DNA of 64,000 bases, from assembly GCA_946414075.1 (NCBI GenBank), contig CAMKNA010000010.1, forward strand, positions 1 to 64,000, in the 5' to 3' direction. Below the pieces are notes generated by a model, which worked only from the letters and a program-made list of their open reading frames with translations, made no database searches and was not told the origin of the DNA. Shown here piece after piece: positions 51,026 to 60,400 of this stretch. This DNA comes from an uncultured Fibrobacter sp. GTDB taxonomy: Bacteria; Fibrobacterota; Fibrobacteria; Fibrobacterales; Fibrobacteraceae. Position numbers and translations under genes: made by a program. Position 1 is the stretch's first letter. Each line of letters opens with the position of its first letter.

Positions 51026-51889
51026 CTAGATGTGCTGGCAGACCAGGTCTAGGGCTGTGTTCAGGTCGGCAGGCGCGGGGATGGCCTGCAATCTCGCCTT
51101 GCAAAGCACCCGTCCCAGGAGCTCCTGTGGGGAGACTCCTGCTTCCCGGTCTTGCCTTATGCTGTGTGCCTTTTCCCGTTTGGAAAGTTTCTTGCCGGTG
51201 GAGTCCGCGATGAGGGGGTGGTGTAGGTATAGGGGTGGATCGGTTCTGCCCATCAGCTCCATTAGGGCAATCTGTCTGGCTGTGGAGTTCCGGATGTCTT
51301 CACCTCGGATAACATGTGTTATCCCTTCTTCTATGTCGTCGGCGCAGACGGCGAACTGGTAGGTCCATTGCCCGATTCTGTCCCGGATGGGAAAGTCTCC
51401 ACATTGGAGTTTCGGGTTCTCGGCGAAGTCTCCCATACGCAAATCATGCCATTGAATTACCTTGTCTGGAATGCGGACTCGTAGGCTGTGGGGGAGACTT
51501 TCTTCGCTTGCCGCTCTTCTAAGGCATTTCCCCTGGTACACGACCTCGCCATACTCGTTCTTGGGGTTTTCGATGTCAAGTTCCTTGCGGCTGCAATAGC
51601 AGGGGTAGACCAGATTCCTTTCTTGAAAATTTTTTAGGATTTTTTCGAATCGGCTAAAGTGCTTGCTTTGGATACTTTCGCTCTGCCATGAAAAACCCAG
51701 CCACTGCAAATCTTCGAATATGGCCTTGATGTGCTCGGGTCTGGCTCTTTCCTGGTCGTGGTCCTCGATTCGGAGATGAACATCTAGGTGCCATTTTCTA
51801 GCGGCGGCCCATACATACAGGGCCGAAAGTAGGTGTCCTTCGTGTAGATAGCCCGTAGGGCTCGGTGCAAATCGAGTCTTTCCTTTCAC
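51026..51889 (-). CDS. gluQ: Glutamyl-Q tRNA(Asp) synthetase
   Basis: 287 aa with a GTG start. It is a glutamyl-tRNA synthetase catalytic core without the anticodon-binding domain, the hallmark of GluQRS/YadB, which attaches glutamate to queuosine in tRNA(Asp). Motifs: APSPTGYLHEGHL (HIGH-type), YCYCSRKEL (zinc-site cysteines), HVIRGEDI, and KKLSKREKAHS (KMSKS-type). Consistent with queF and the queuosine precursor transporter at 21-22 kb. TATATTT ends 6 nt before the GTG. Confidence 0.9.
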   Translation of the reverse strand: MKGKTRFAPSPTGYLHEGHLLSALYVWAAARKWHLDVHLRIEDHDQERARPEHIKAIFEDLQWLGFSWQSESIQSKHFSRFEKILKNFQERNLVYPCYCSRKELDIENPKNEYGEVVYQGKCLRRAASEESLPHSLRVRIPDKVIQWHDLRMGDFAENPKLQCGDFPIRDRIGQWTYQFAVCADDIEEGITHVIRGEDIRNSTARQIALMELMGRTDPPLYLHHPLIADSTGKKLSKREKAHSIRQDREAGVSPQELLGRVLCKARLQAIPAPADLNTALDLVCQHI

Positions 51890-51895
51890 GGGATA

Positions 51896-51902
51896 AAATA
51901 TA
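51896..51902 (-). promoter_or_regulatory. TATATTT box, leaderless-type promoter of gluQ
   Basis: Minus-strand TATATTT ends 6 nt before GTG 51889. Confidence 0.5.
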
Positions 51903-51953
51903 GGTATTGGGGAATACTATATTTTGCGAAACGGGGATGCAATTGGAGAGTAT

Positions 51954-52538
51954 ATGAAGTTGAGTGGATTGGTGAAGGTGTGCTTGGGACTTGTTGCGAT
52001 GGTGGCAACGGTTTCTTTTGCCGATGACATTATTGCGACGACATCCAACGGTTCTACGGTAATCTTGCATGACAACGGCCGCTGGGAGTACTACCAGAAC
52101 AATGCGAAGATTCGCGATGTGCGTCCATCGGCTATGCCCGAGGATGCCAAGTTTAATGTGTCCGTGCTCTACGAAAGCGCAGAGAAAATCAAGAAGAATG
52201 TGCGCATGGCTTTGGAAGCGGACTTTGCTACCGAAGAAGAAATCAAGGACAGCTTGCGTAAGGTGCCCAAAGGCGGCATTATCTATTTCCAGGTGCCCAC
52301 CAAGCAAATCAAGAAGGGGTTGAACCGCGAGTTTACCTATTCCGTCTACGACAAGGGCAAAAATCCCATCTTCACAAAGACCGTGGCCGAAACGGAGGCT
52401 ACGCCTAGCGAAGATGCTGGCGTTTCCAACCTGCTGGTGGTGCCGGTTTACGGACGCCCCAAGTCTAAGGTTATGAAGGCCCGTGTAGAAAACCGCGCTG
52501 CAAAGCAGACTTTGGATATAGATGTTCCCATCCAGTAA
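51954..52538 (+). CDS. Secreted protein of unknown function
   Basis: 194 aa with a signal peptide (about residues 1-22). The early part has a short DNGRWEYY motif (TSNGSTVILHDNGRWEYYQN), seen in small periplasmic proteins of Bacteroidota and Fibrobacterota. The rest is beta-rich. GGAGAG precedes ATG 51954. The DnaQ-like gene follows 27 bp later. No family recognised. Confidence 0.55.
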   Translation: MKLSGLVKVCLGLVAMVATVSFADDIIATTSNGSTVILHDNGRWEYYQNNAKIRDVRPSAMPEDAKFNVSVLYESAEKIKKNVRMALEADFATEEEIKDSLRKVPKGGIIYFQVPTKQIKKGLNREFTYSVYDKGKNPIFTKTVAETEATPSEDAGVSNLLVVPVYGRPKSKVMKARVENRAAKQTLDIDVPIQ

Positions 52539-52565
52539 GGGAATCCTGTTCGTTAAGAGCTTGCC

Positions 52566-53117
52566 GTGAAATTTGCCGTCGTGGACTTGGAAACCACCGG
52601 AGGAAAACCTGCCGATGGCCGCATTACCGAAATCGGTGTTGTCTTGATGGACGATACGCGCGTAGAAAAGACTTTCCAGGCCCTGGTGGATCCGGGAATG
52701 CCTATCCAGCCTTTTGTGCAAAGGCTTACGGGCATTACCGATGAGATGGTTCAGGGAAAGCCCCAGTTCTCAAGCATTGCCGAAGAAGTGGCCGAACTGC
52801 TGCAGGACCGGATTTTCGTGGCCCACAATGTGCAATTCGACAGTCGCTTTATAATGACGGAAATGAAGCGCAGCGCCATCAAGTACGACCCGCCCAGGCT
52901 CTGTACGGTAAAGCTTTCCAGAAAGTTTTTTCCGGGGCTTCCCAGCTACAGTTTGCACAATCTAACAGAGTCTCTCTCCTTGCCGGAGTTCAACCACCAC
53001 CGGGCGCTGGACGATGCCCTTGCCGCGGCAGAGATCCTTAAACTCGTCTACGAGAAGATAGGTCCGGATAAGCTCCAGAAAGAAGTGAAGAACCCCGCTA
53101 AGAGGACGCGGCCATAG
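52566..53117 (+). CDS. DnaQ-like 3'-5' exonuclease (DEDDh)
   Basis: 183 aa with a GTG start. The DEDDh set is complete: Asp7 and Glu9 in VVDLETTGG, Asp in HNVQFDSRF (near residue 84), and His/Asp in FNHHRALDDALA (near residue 145). It is a stand-alone proofreading-type exonuclease of the epsilon/PolC class. Length is typical of single-domain members. Confidence 0.88.
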   Translation: MKFAVVDLETTGGKPADGRITEIGVVLMDDTRVEKTFQALVDPGMPIQPFVQRLTGITDEMVQGKPQFSSIAEEVAELLQDRIFVAHNVQFDSRFIMTEMKRSAIKYDPPRLCTVKLSRKFFPGLPSYSLHNLTESLSLPEFNHHRALDDALAAAEILKLVYEKIGPDKLQKEVKNPAKRTRP

Positions 53118-53135
53118 CAAAAACAAGTTTGTGTA

Positions 53136-53167
53136 TAAAAAAGACGCCGCATAGGATGCGACGACTC
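53136..53167 (-). terminator. Terminator of the lipoprotein gene (minus strand)
   Basis: A hairpin with CGCAT-CCT-ATGCG core and extended arms (9 of 10 pairs) is followed on the minus strand by TCTTTTTT. It lies between convergent genes and may act weakly in the other direction. Confidence 0.7.
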
Positions 53168-53196
53168 TTTTAGTGAAAAGTGTATAAATTACGAGA

Positions 53197-54315
53197 CTAA
53201 CGAGCGTCGATTCCACAAGCGATGACGCTTTTCTCAGATTCGATGTTCATCGTAACTTTTTGTCCGTTAAGAGAGGAGATGTTACATTCGATGTAGGCAC
53301 CCCCGTTTTGGTCACAGGACGGAATTTCGCTTGAATTTAATGTTGCTGTTCCGCCATTATTGAATTGACAAACAAGATAGTAGACGCCATTGTAAGACCC
53401 TGTGCAATTCGGTATTTGCACAACAAGATCTTCGCCAGTGGGAATTTCAACTTTCTCGTTCATTTTCAACGCCAAGTCTGCAATGGAAGTGTCAACGACG
53501 GTGACGCGTTCGCAAGTGTAGCTTTCCGTAGTGTTGTCCTCGTTGGTTACCGAAACCACTGCCGTTACATTCTGCTTGTGCATGCTTGCCGTGGCTTCCA
53601 TCGTTCCCTTGGTTCCGGTCCCAGACGCGGTTCCATAGGTGGATTTCCAGGAGTAGCCTGTGATTTTAGAGTCGGACTTTGCTTCGACATTCCAGGTAAT
53701 GGTTTCACCGGCTTTCACGGTTTTTGCGTTTGCCTTGCAGGAGTTGATCGTAATGGGCACACCCTGAACTTGTAGGGTGTCGCACACGACATCGTTGCCA
53801 TCCACATTAAGCTTGGCGGTAGCCGTCCCGGACTTGTCGTAGCGGATGTTCACGGGACTTAGACCGTTCCCTTGCAGGGATTCTGTGTTGGCCCCTTTGA
53901 AGCTCCACTTGAAGGGGGCCCGGACTTGGTCGTAGACTTTGCCTTCAGTGACAAAAAATTCCCATGTGGCTATTTCACCCTTCTTTATCTTGGATGGATT
54001 GGGGGCACAGGTGCCGTTGACGATTTTGAGAGGCTCGGCCAAAATTTCGTTGCTTGTCTGCGTTTCGCTCTTGGGTTCTTGATTGGAACTGGAATTGGAG
54101 TCGGGGTTGGAACCGGAGGAGTTCTCGGTACTACCCGAGGAGCCCAGGTCATCTCCTTCTTGTGATGCAGAAGAAATGTCTTCCTCGCTTTCGCTGGAAA
54201 TAAATTCATCATCTTCGGCAGATGACGAAGAGTCCGACCCGCAGGCCGAAAAAGAAATTAAACACCCCAAAAAGACCCCAAAAAACCCTATTCTAAGAAA
54301 GTTTTTTTCAGTCAT
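53197..54315 (-). CDS. Lipoprotein with Ig/PKD-like repeats
   Basis: 372 aa. Lipobox SFSAC (Cys25), then a Ser/Asp/Glu/Asn-rich linker of about 65 residues typical of Fibrobacter surface lipoproteins. Two related beta-sandwich units follow (CAPNPSKIKKGEIATWEFFVTEGK... and CKANAKTVKAGETITWNVEAKSD...), each with the cysteine-PKD layout. Start ATG 54315 is taken because a TATATTC box ends 6 nt before it. Divergent from the giant cellulase gene; a role in substrate binding is a guess. Confidence 0.65.
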   Translation of the reverse strand: MTEKNFLRIGFFGVFLGCLISFSACGSDSSSSAEDDEFISSESEEDISSASQEGDDLGSSGSTENSSGSNPDSNSSSNQEPKSETQTSNEILAEPLKIVNGTCAPNPSKIKKGEIATWEFFVTEGKVYDQVRAPFKWSFKGANTESLQGNGLSPVNIRYDKSGTATAKLNVDGNDVVCDTLQVQGVPITINSCKANAKTVKAGETITWNVEAKSDSKITGYSWKSTYGTASGTGTKGTMEATASMHKQNVTAVVSVTNEDNTTESYTCERVTVVDTSIADLALKMNEKVEIPTGEDLVVQIPNCTGSYNGVYYLVCQFNNGGTATLNSSEIPSCDQNGGAYIECNISSLNGQKVTMNIESEKSVIACGIDAR

Positions 54316-54321
54316 GGGGTA

Positions 54322-54328
54322 GAATATA
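54322..54328 (-). promoter_or_regulatory. TATATTC box, leaderless-type promoter of the lipoprotein gene
   Basis: Minus-strand TATATTC ends 6 nt before ATG 54315. Confidence 0.5.
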
Positions 54329-54435
54329 GTCAAAAAAAGGTGTCATGTGTGTAATTTTTTTGCTACATTCTCCGTTCTTTGGGAAAAAGATACTATTATT
54401 GCATTGTTTGGGACTTGGGTGCTAAAGGAGCTGTT

Positions 54436-57400
54436 GTGCGATTCCTAGCTGTCTTGATCTGTGCCCTTCCTGCCGTAATTGCCGCTGTAGAGCAGGAACA
54501 ACCGACCCCCTATGACCTGATTCGTCCGGTATGGCCCTTGACTTGGGATACCGCCTCTGCTGATGTCGGTGGAACCGTAGAGAGCTTTAGCCATTTCAAG
54601 CCCAATCCGACTAAGCGTAATCCGGTTCCTCCCGTAGGGAGTGTGCCTCAGGATTTTGTCCCCAATGGTTTTGTTCCCGATACATTGAACCAGGCGTTTT
54701 TGGATGCCCGCAATTTGAAAATTGGCCGTATCCGTGTGAACCAGGCCGGTTATCTGCCCGACGACCCGGAAAAGCAGTTCTACTATATATCACCAGGAGC
54801 CTGCACCGAGCGCTTCAGTGTGGTGAATTTGGAAGGCAAGACGGTTGCTTCCGGTGGGGAGCTCCAGAATTCCGGATTTGAAACGGAATCGTCGTGGAAG
54901 ATTATTGCAGGGACCAACGCTACAACGGGCGACCAGAAACGGTACGAGGCTATGACCAATGGTCCTACGGGATTCGTCTGCACAGGTAGTCTTGCGGATA
55001 TGTCGCTACCCCAGAACGAGCGCCTTCGTATCCTTGTTGGGAAGGAATATTCATCGACATTCATTATCAGTGACAGGGTGTATTCCATGGTGCGTGATGC
55101 CACCATCAAGTTCTATGGAATCAACCGCTCCGGCAATTCGGAATCCTGGTTCCACCCGGCAAGCCACACCAAGGATGGCGGTGGAAAGTTCGTGGCCGGC
55201 GAGACCGCTGTATCTGGATTTACCTCTCAAGAAGGGGCCTTGCAGGGGGGCTGGTACGATTGTGGCGACCACCTGAAGGAATCCCAGACCCAGGCCTACG
55301 CCTTTATGGTGCTTGCGGTTATGGCGGCATCGAACCCCGATAGGGACGATGACCATTATGCCTATAATCATGCTGAGACGGTCAATACGGATGGAATCCC
55401 TGACATTTTGCGCGAAGCCAAGCATGGAGCCGATTTCTTCTTGAGGGCGTTCCGTTTTGCAGACGGCATTGTGGACAACATGGCTGTGTCCGTCGGCAAT
55501 TTTGGAGCGGACCATGGTTGGTGGGGTAGGCCGGAGAACCAGGATAACTTGCCTTCGACTCTTGCTGGTCGCGGTGGCCCCCACGAAAGGGATGTTCGCT
55601 TGGGTGAGCTGGGCGCCAATATTTCTGGTCAGATTGCGGCAGGCCTTGCCATATTGAGCAAGGACTATGCCGTCTACGACAAGGCCTTTGCCGATAGCTG
55701 CCGCATGGTGGCCGAAAAGATGTATGACTTTGCTAAGAACCTGGAGCTGAAGGTGGGTGAAGCCGCCGGTGGCGTTTCGGGGCTTGGTCCTGGAACCTAT
55801 GACGGCGGAAAGCCGTATGTCTACAACACCAAGGCGGCAGGTTGGTCTAGCCCTGCGTATAACGGAAACAACGAAGCTTTCGATGATCTGGGCATTGCGG
55901 CTGTTGCCCTGCATTATGCCACATACCCTGACTCCGGGATGAAGTATTTGGACGATGCCGTTAACGAAAAAACTTACGCCCAGGAACAGGAGGATACGCC
56001 CGGTAACTTCAAGGGTGGTTGGTTTGCCTACTCTAGAAATGGTATGCGCAAGGCGGCCAAGAATACCAGCTGGGCAAACGCCTATGTGTTCACCTTGTAC
56101 GGTTTCTACAAGATGCTTCTCAGGGATTCCGAGACGGCAAAAAAATACGGCATCAGTGAATCGGACCGTCTTTTCTATGCGGAAAATGTGGCGTTGAGCC
56201 TTTCTGAATCCTTAAGCAACCGTTCGGGAAGTGGATCAGGTTCCATCCCCATTCCCGGAAGGAGCAATCCTTTTGACATCTCCTATTCCGACATTTGGTA
56301 TAACATGCAGACGGACCAGACCTGGATTTACAACCGCTACCAGTCCGGAAACATTTTTGAAGTGTTCGCCTATGCCGATGTCACCAAAGATCTAGAAGGG
56401 GTGAAACTCCCGCAGAAGGGCGTCCAGAATTGGAATTCTGCTAAAATGAAACAGTTGGGAATCAGCCAGCTGAACTACATGCTGGGCGTAAACCCCTGGG
56501 ATGTATCCTTCTTGCTTGGTGTAGGCGATAAGAATGACGCTCACCCGCACCATCGTGCGGCAAATCCCGAAGGCAAGAATGTTCCTGGTGCCGCCTATGT
56601 CTACAATCCTCCGGTGGGAGCTCTTTTTGGTGGTGTTGCCCCCGATGCTGCAGGAGCGAATGTTTGGGAGCCGAGCAACAAGAGCTGGGAAGATTACCAC
56701 CTTTCGGAAACCTGTATTGACGCCACGGCCATGTTCTTGGCTGCAGGAGCCATTGCGGTTCGCGAAGAAGACCGGAATCGCGCTCCTTCGAAAATAGATG
56801 TGGAAATCCGTTATGTTGGTTTTGATTCCGCTATAGTGAATGTCAACCAGGATGTCCGCGGCCAGGCGATGATCTTGTACAGCGAGAATGAAAGGGGTCC
56901 GTTCTCCGAAATGATTGTGGATTCGGTTCCGGGCGTAAAGCATGTCTTCCACATGAAAGGCTTGAAAAATGGAACGACCTATTACTTTAAGGCTGTCGCT
57001 ATCAATGCCCGTAGTCAGCGTTACGCCACCCGCTGGCTGGTGGATTCCACCTATACGCCCTACCACTTTACCACTCTTGCCAGTGAACCTCCTGCGGCCG
57101 ATATCCAGAATGTGAAAGTCTGCAATATTTCTGCGGATAGCGCTGAGATTATGTGGTTCACTCCCAATGGTCAGTACGAATCCAAGATGTATTGGGATAC
57201 GGTCCTTACCACCTATGACAAGATGCACTGGAATACGGGTGACGGCAATGCCGATGTGAGTGGCATACCCACGAATTTCCATTATGTGAAAATAGGCGGG
57301 TTAAAGGAAAAGACAACCTATTATTTTGTGGTGGAGAGCAATGGTGTACGGCAGGCAGTAGACTTGAAAGGCCTGCCCCTGAGCTTTACTACGCCTGTCA

Positions 57401-60400
57401 CGCAGTACAAGTTTGAAGTTCGTGCCTACCAGTATGTATTCGGTGACATGGATTTCTTGAACCTGAACCTTTTTAACCGTGAGGACCGGGCCTTTGATAG
57501 CTTGACGCTCAGACTTTACCTGACCGCCACGGAAGCGGAGCTTGCCGAATGCGCCTTGATGATCGATAGCGATATTTGTCAGGCCTATGATGAGGCGGGC
57601 TTTAACAAGCCTTGTGAAAACGATTCCGAAATTCGCGGGCTCCTGCGCGGTTCCCAGCCGGTTAAGTTGGAAGATACCTATGACCCGGCTACCGGAAAGT
57701 ACGACTGGTATTTCCCGGCGCCTCTGGGCAGCACCACTATCAAGTCTTCTTCCCGTATGCGCATAGACCTGGGATTTTCCAAGGGTATGCATCAACCGAA
57801 CTCTACGGTTTGCGAACCTTTGCGCTCTACGCCGCAAAAGCGTTTTTCCAAGACCAGTGGAGACTGGACCTGGAGCCCCCATACTCAGGGAGCATCCGCT
57901 TCGGAACGAGTTGATTATGAAGGCATGCCTAAGCTAGATAAGGACTTTGGTGATAATGATTTGGCTCCTGTGAGTCCCTATTTGGCGGTTTATCGCAAGG
58001 ATGAGTTTGTGTGGGGCTATAGTCCTTCTTACAAGGAAATGACCACCAAGCGTGCGAATTACGAGATGACCCTTTCCTTTGATGCTCCGTTCAATGTTTC
58101 TAACGGCTCGTACATCCAGATTGATTCCACCAAGAGCACCATGTACTTGAAGGGCGTCGTCTCCATTTCAGAGGGTGGGTATGTCACGTCTATCTGGGTG
58201 AATGGTGTGGCTCTGACGAAGGAAGAACTCAAAACGGCGGCCGTTTTCAACAGCAATACGCAGCGGTACGATTTGAACATCCCGGCCAAGATGAGCATTG
58301 GTGCCAACAAGGTTGATGTTACGGTCTTTGCTGGCCCTGATCCTGAATGTGAAGAATGCCAGCAGAATGGCGGTTGCGCTTTTGTAAACCGCTCCTACTA
58401 TGTGCAGTTCAGCAAGGGCGACCGCACGGCCAGTATCCTGACACTAGTCAGGGAAGACGGAACATCTATTTCTAGCCCGGCGAAAACGGACGGTTCCTTG
58501 AAGTTCTATATCGTGGTCAAGGATAAGGATAACCGGTCCAACAAGACGATTAACGCCCTTATTCTGAATTCCAGGACGGGGGACACCTTGACGGTCAAGC
58601 TGAACCGTGTGAACGAGACGACGGGAGAATTTAAGAGCGACCTTATTACGGCTATTGCAGAAAAGGGCGTCCCGCTTCCTGGGATTCCGTTCTTTGGTGG
58701 CGACGAAGTCACTATCGTCTATATCGACCCGGATGATGATGAAGACATCAGTTCTCAGTATTTCTTTGCGGATCCCACGCACCCGGTTCCCCAGGAAGTT
58801 CTTGTGCAGGATTCCGATTGTGATGCTAGGGGCGACAAGATTGTAGCGACCTTCAGTGGGAGCTCTTTTGGCACGGATGTTACACTTGATAGCGCCTTGT
58901 TTGAATTTGATTCCACATCGACCACAAAGTCCATGTCCATAATGCTGAATCCTTCTAGTGTGACGGGAACGGATGCTGTGTTTGCTATTGCGGCAGAACA
59001 AGTTCCGCAAACGGGAGCGCTTTCCGGAACTGTTACTTTCTACATGACGGAAAACGATGTCGTAACTACAGAAAAGGCTCCTTTGAAAGATGGCATCGCT
59101 CCGATTCTCAAGGGCGTCACTATCTTGGAAAATGAAAATCACCAGTATGCCCAGGATACGCTGAAGATAATCTTCTCGGAGCCCGTGATGCTGGCGTCTT
59201 ATAACGCCTGGCCCCTGCGCGTTACCGATGGTTCCTCTGAAGTTCCGCAGACGGGAATTTCTGTCGTGAGTGCCACCACTTCGGACAATGGCCGTAGTTG
59301 GCTCTATGTCATAGAAGGGAATACGAATGGTCAGATTGTAAAGCCCGGTCAGAAGGCCGAAATCCGTTCGGACTTTGGAGTTTCCGATTTGGGAATGAAC
59401 GGCCTTAGTGATTGTGCTGGCCCTGTAACCATTACGGAATCCGTGCGGCCCGTACCGGTTACATTTGCCCGTATAAGTGATTTGCAGGGTGATGGCCAGC
59501 CCGATGAAATTTACATGGAATTTGCGTCGCTTCTGCGTCAAAAGGATATGTTGGATAGCTTTGATGTTTATTGGGGCTCTCCCGAAATATACCGTGTTTT
59601 CAAGGAACAAGGGGAGTGGGCTTTAGACACGATTCAAGGAGAGAAGACGGTAAAACCAGTTTTGTCTAAGACCGATTCTACTATGGATATAAAGCAGATT
59701 TCTTATAACGAAGTTGTCGGTCAAGACACAAACTGGTGCACCCAGACGACAATGGAAGAAGACCCGGTTACTCACGAAATGAAAGAAGTGGATGTTATCG
59801 ATCCTGTTACGGGAGATGCGGTCAAATATGTCTGTGGCTTTAGAGATAAAACGAAAAAATCCATCAAGTACGATACGCTTTGGATTTACACCATTGATAC
59901 AACTGGTTTTGACACGCTACAGAATCCCCATACGGTAATGCGAATAAAGATTCCAGAAGGGGTGTTCCTAAAGAAAACATATGGTGACAGGAACGGAAAG
60001 GGCTCCGTGATGCCCAGGAAGGGTGAAGAAGGTGGTTTCTTTGACAAGAGCTACACCTTGAACGACGATTGCCCGCCAGTTCTTACGGCGGCAAGGCTCA
60101 GCAAGAATGGTGAGATGTATGTTTTGCGTGTAGAACTTTCGGAGCCCCTTGTAGCGTCAAATAACGATAAGGCGCAATTCTTGGAGAGATCTCATGAAGG
60201 CCAAAAGAATTATTACCGTCCGGCAAAGGCAAATCTTGATTGGTATGTTGATGTAATGCTTTGGACATTCTCGTTCCGCGAGGATGACGCTGACGACAAT
60301 GTTAGGATTGGTGACTCCTTGCGCCTTCCTGTGCAACTTAATTCCATCACTATGGACAAGGCAAGTCTTTTGCCGGGCGAGGAAAGCCCTTGGGTAATCG

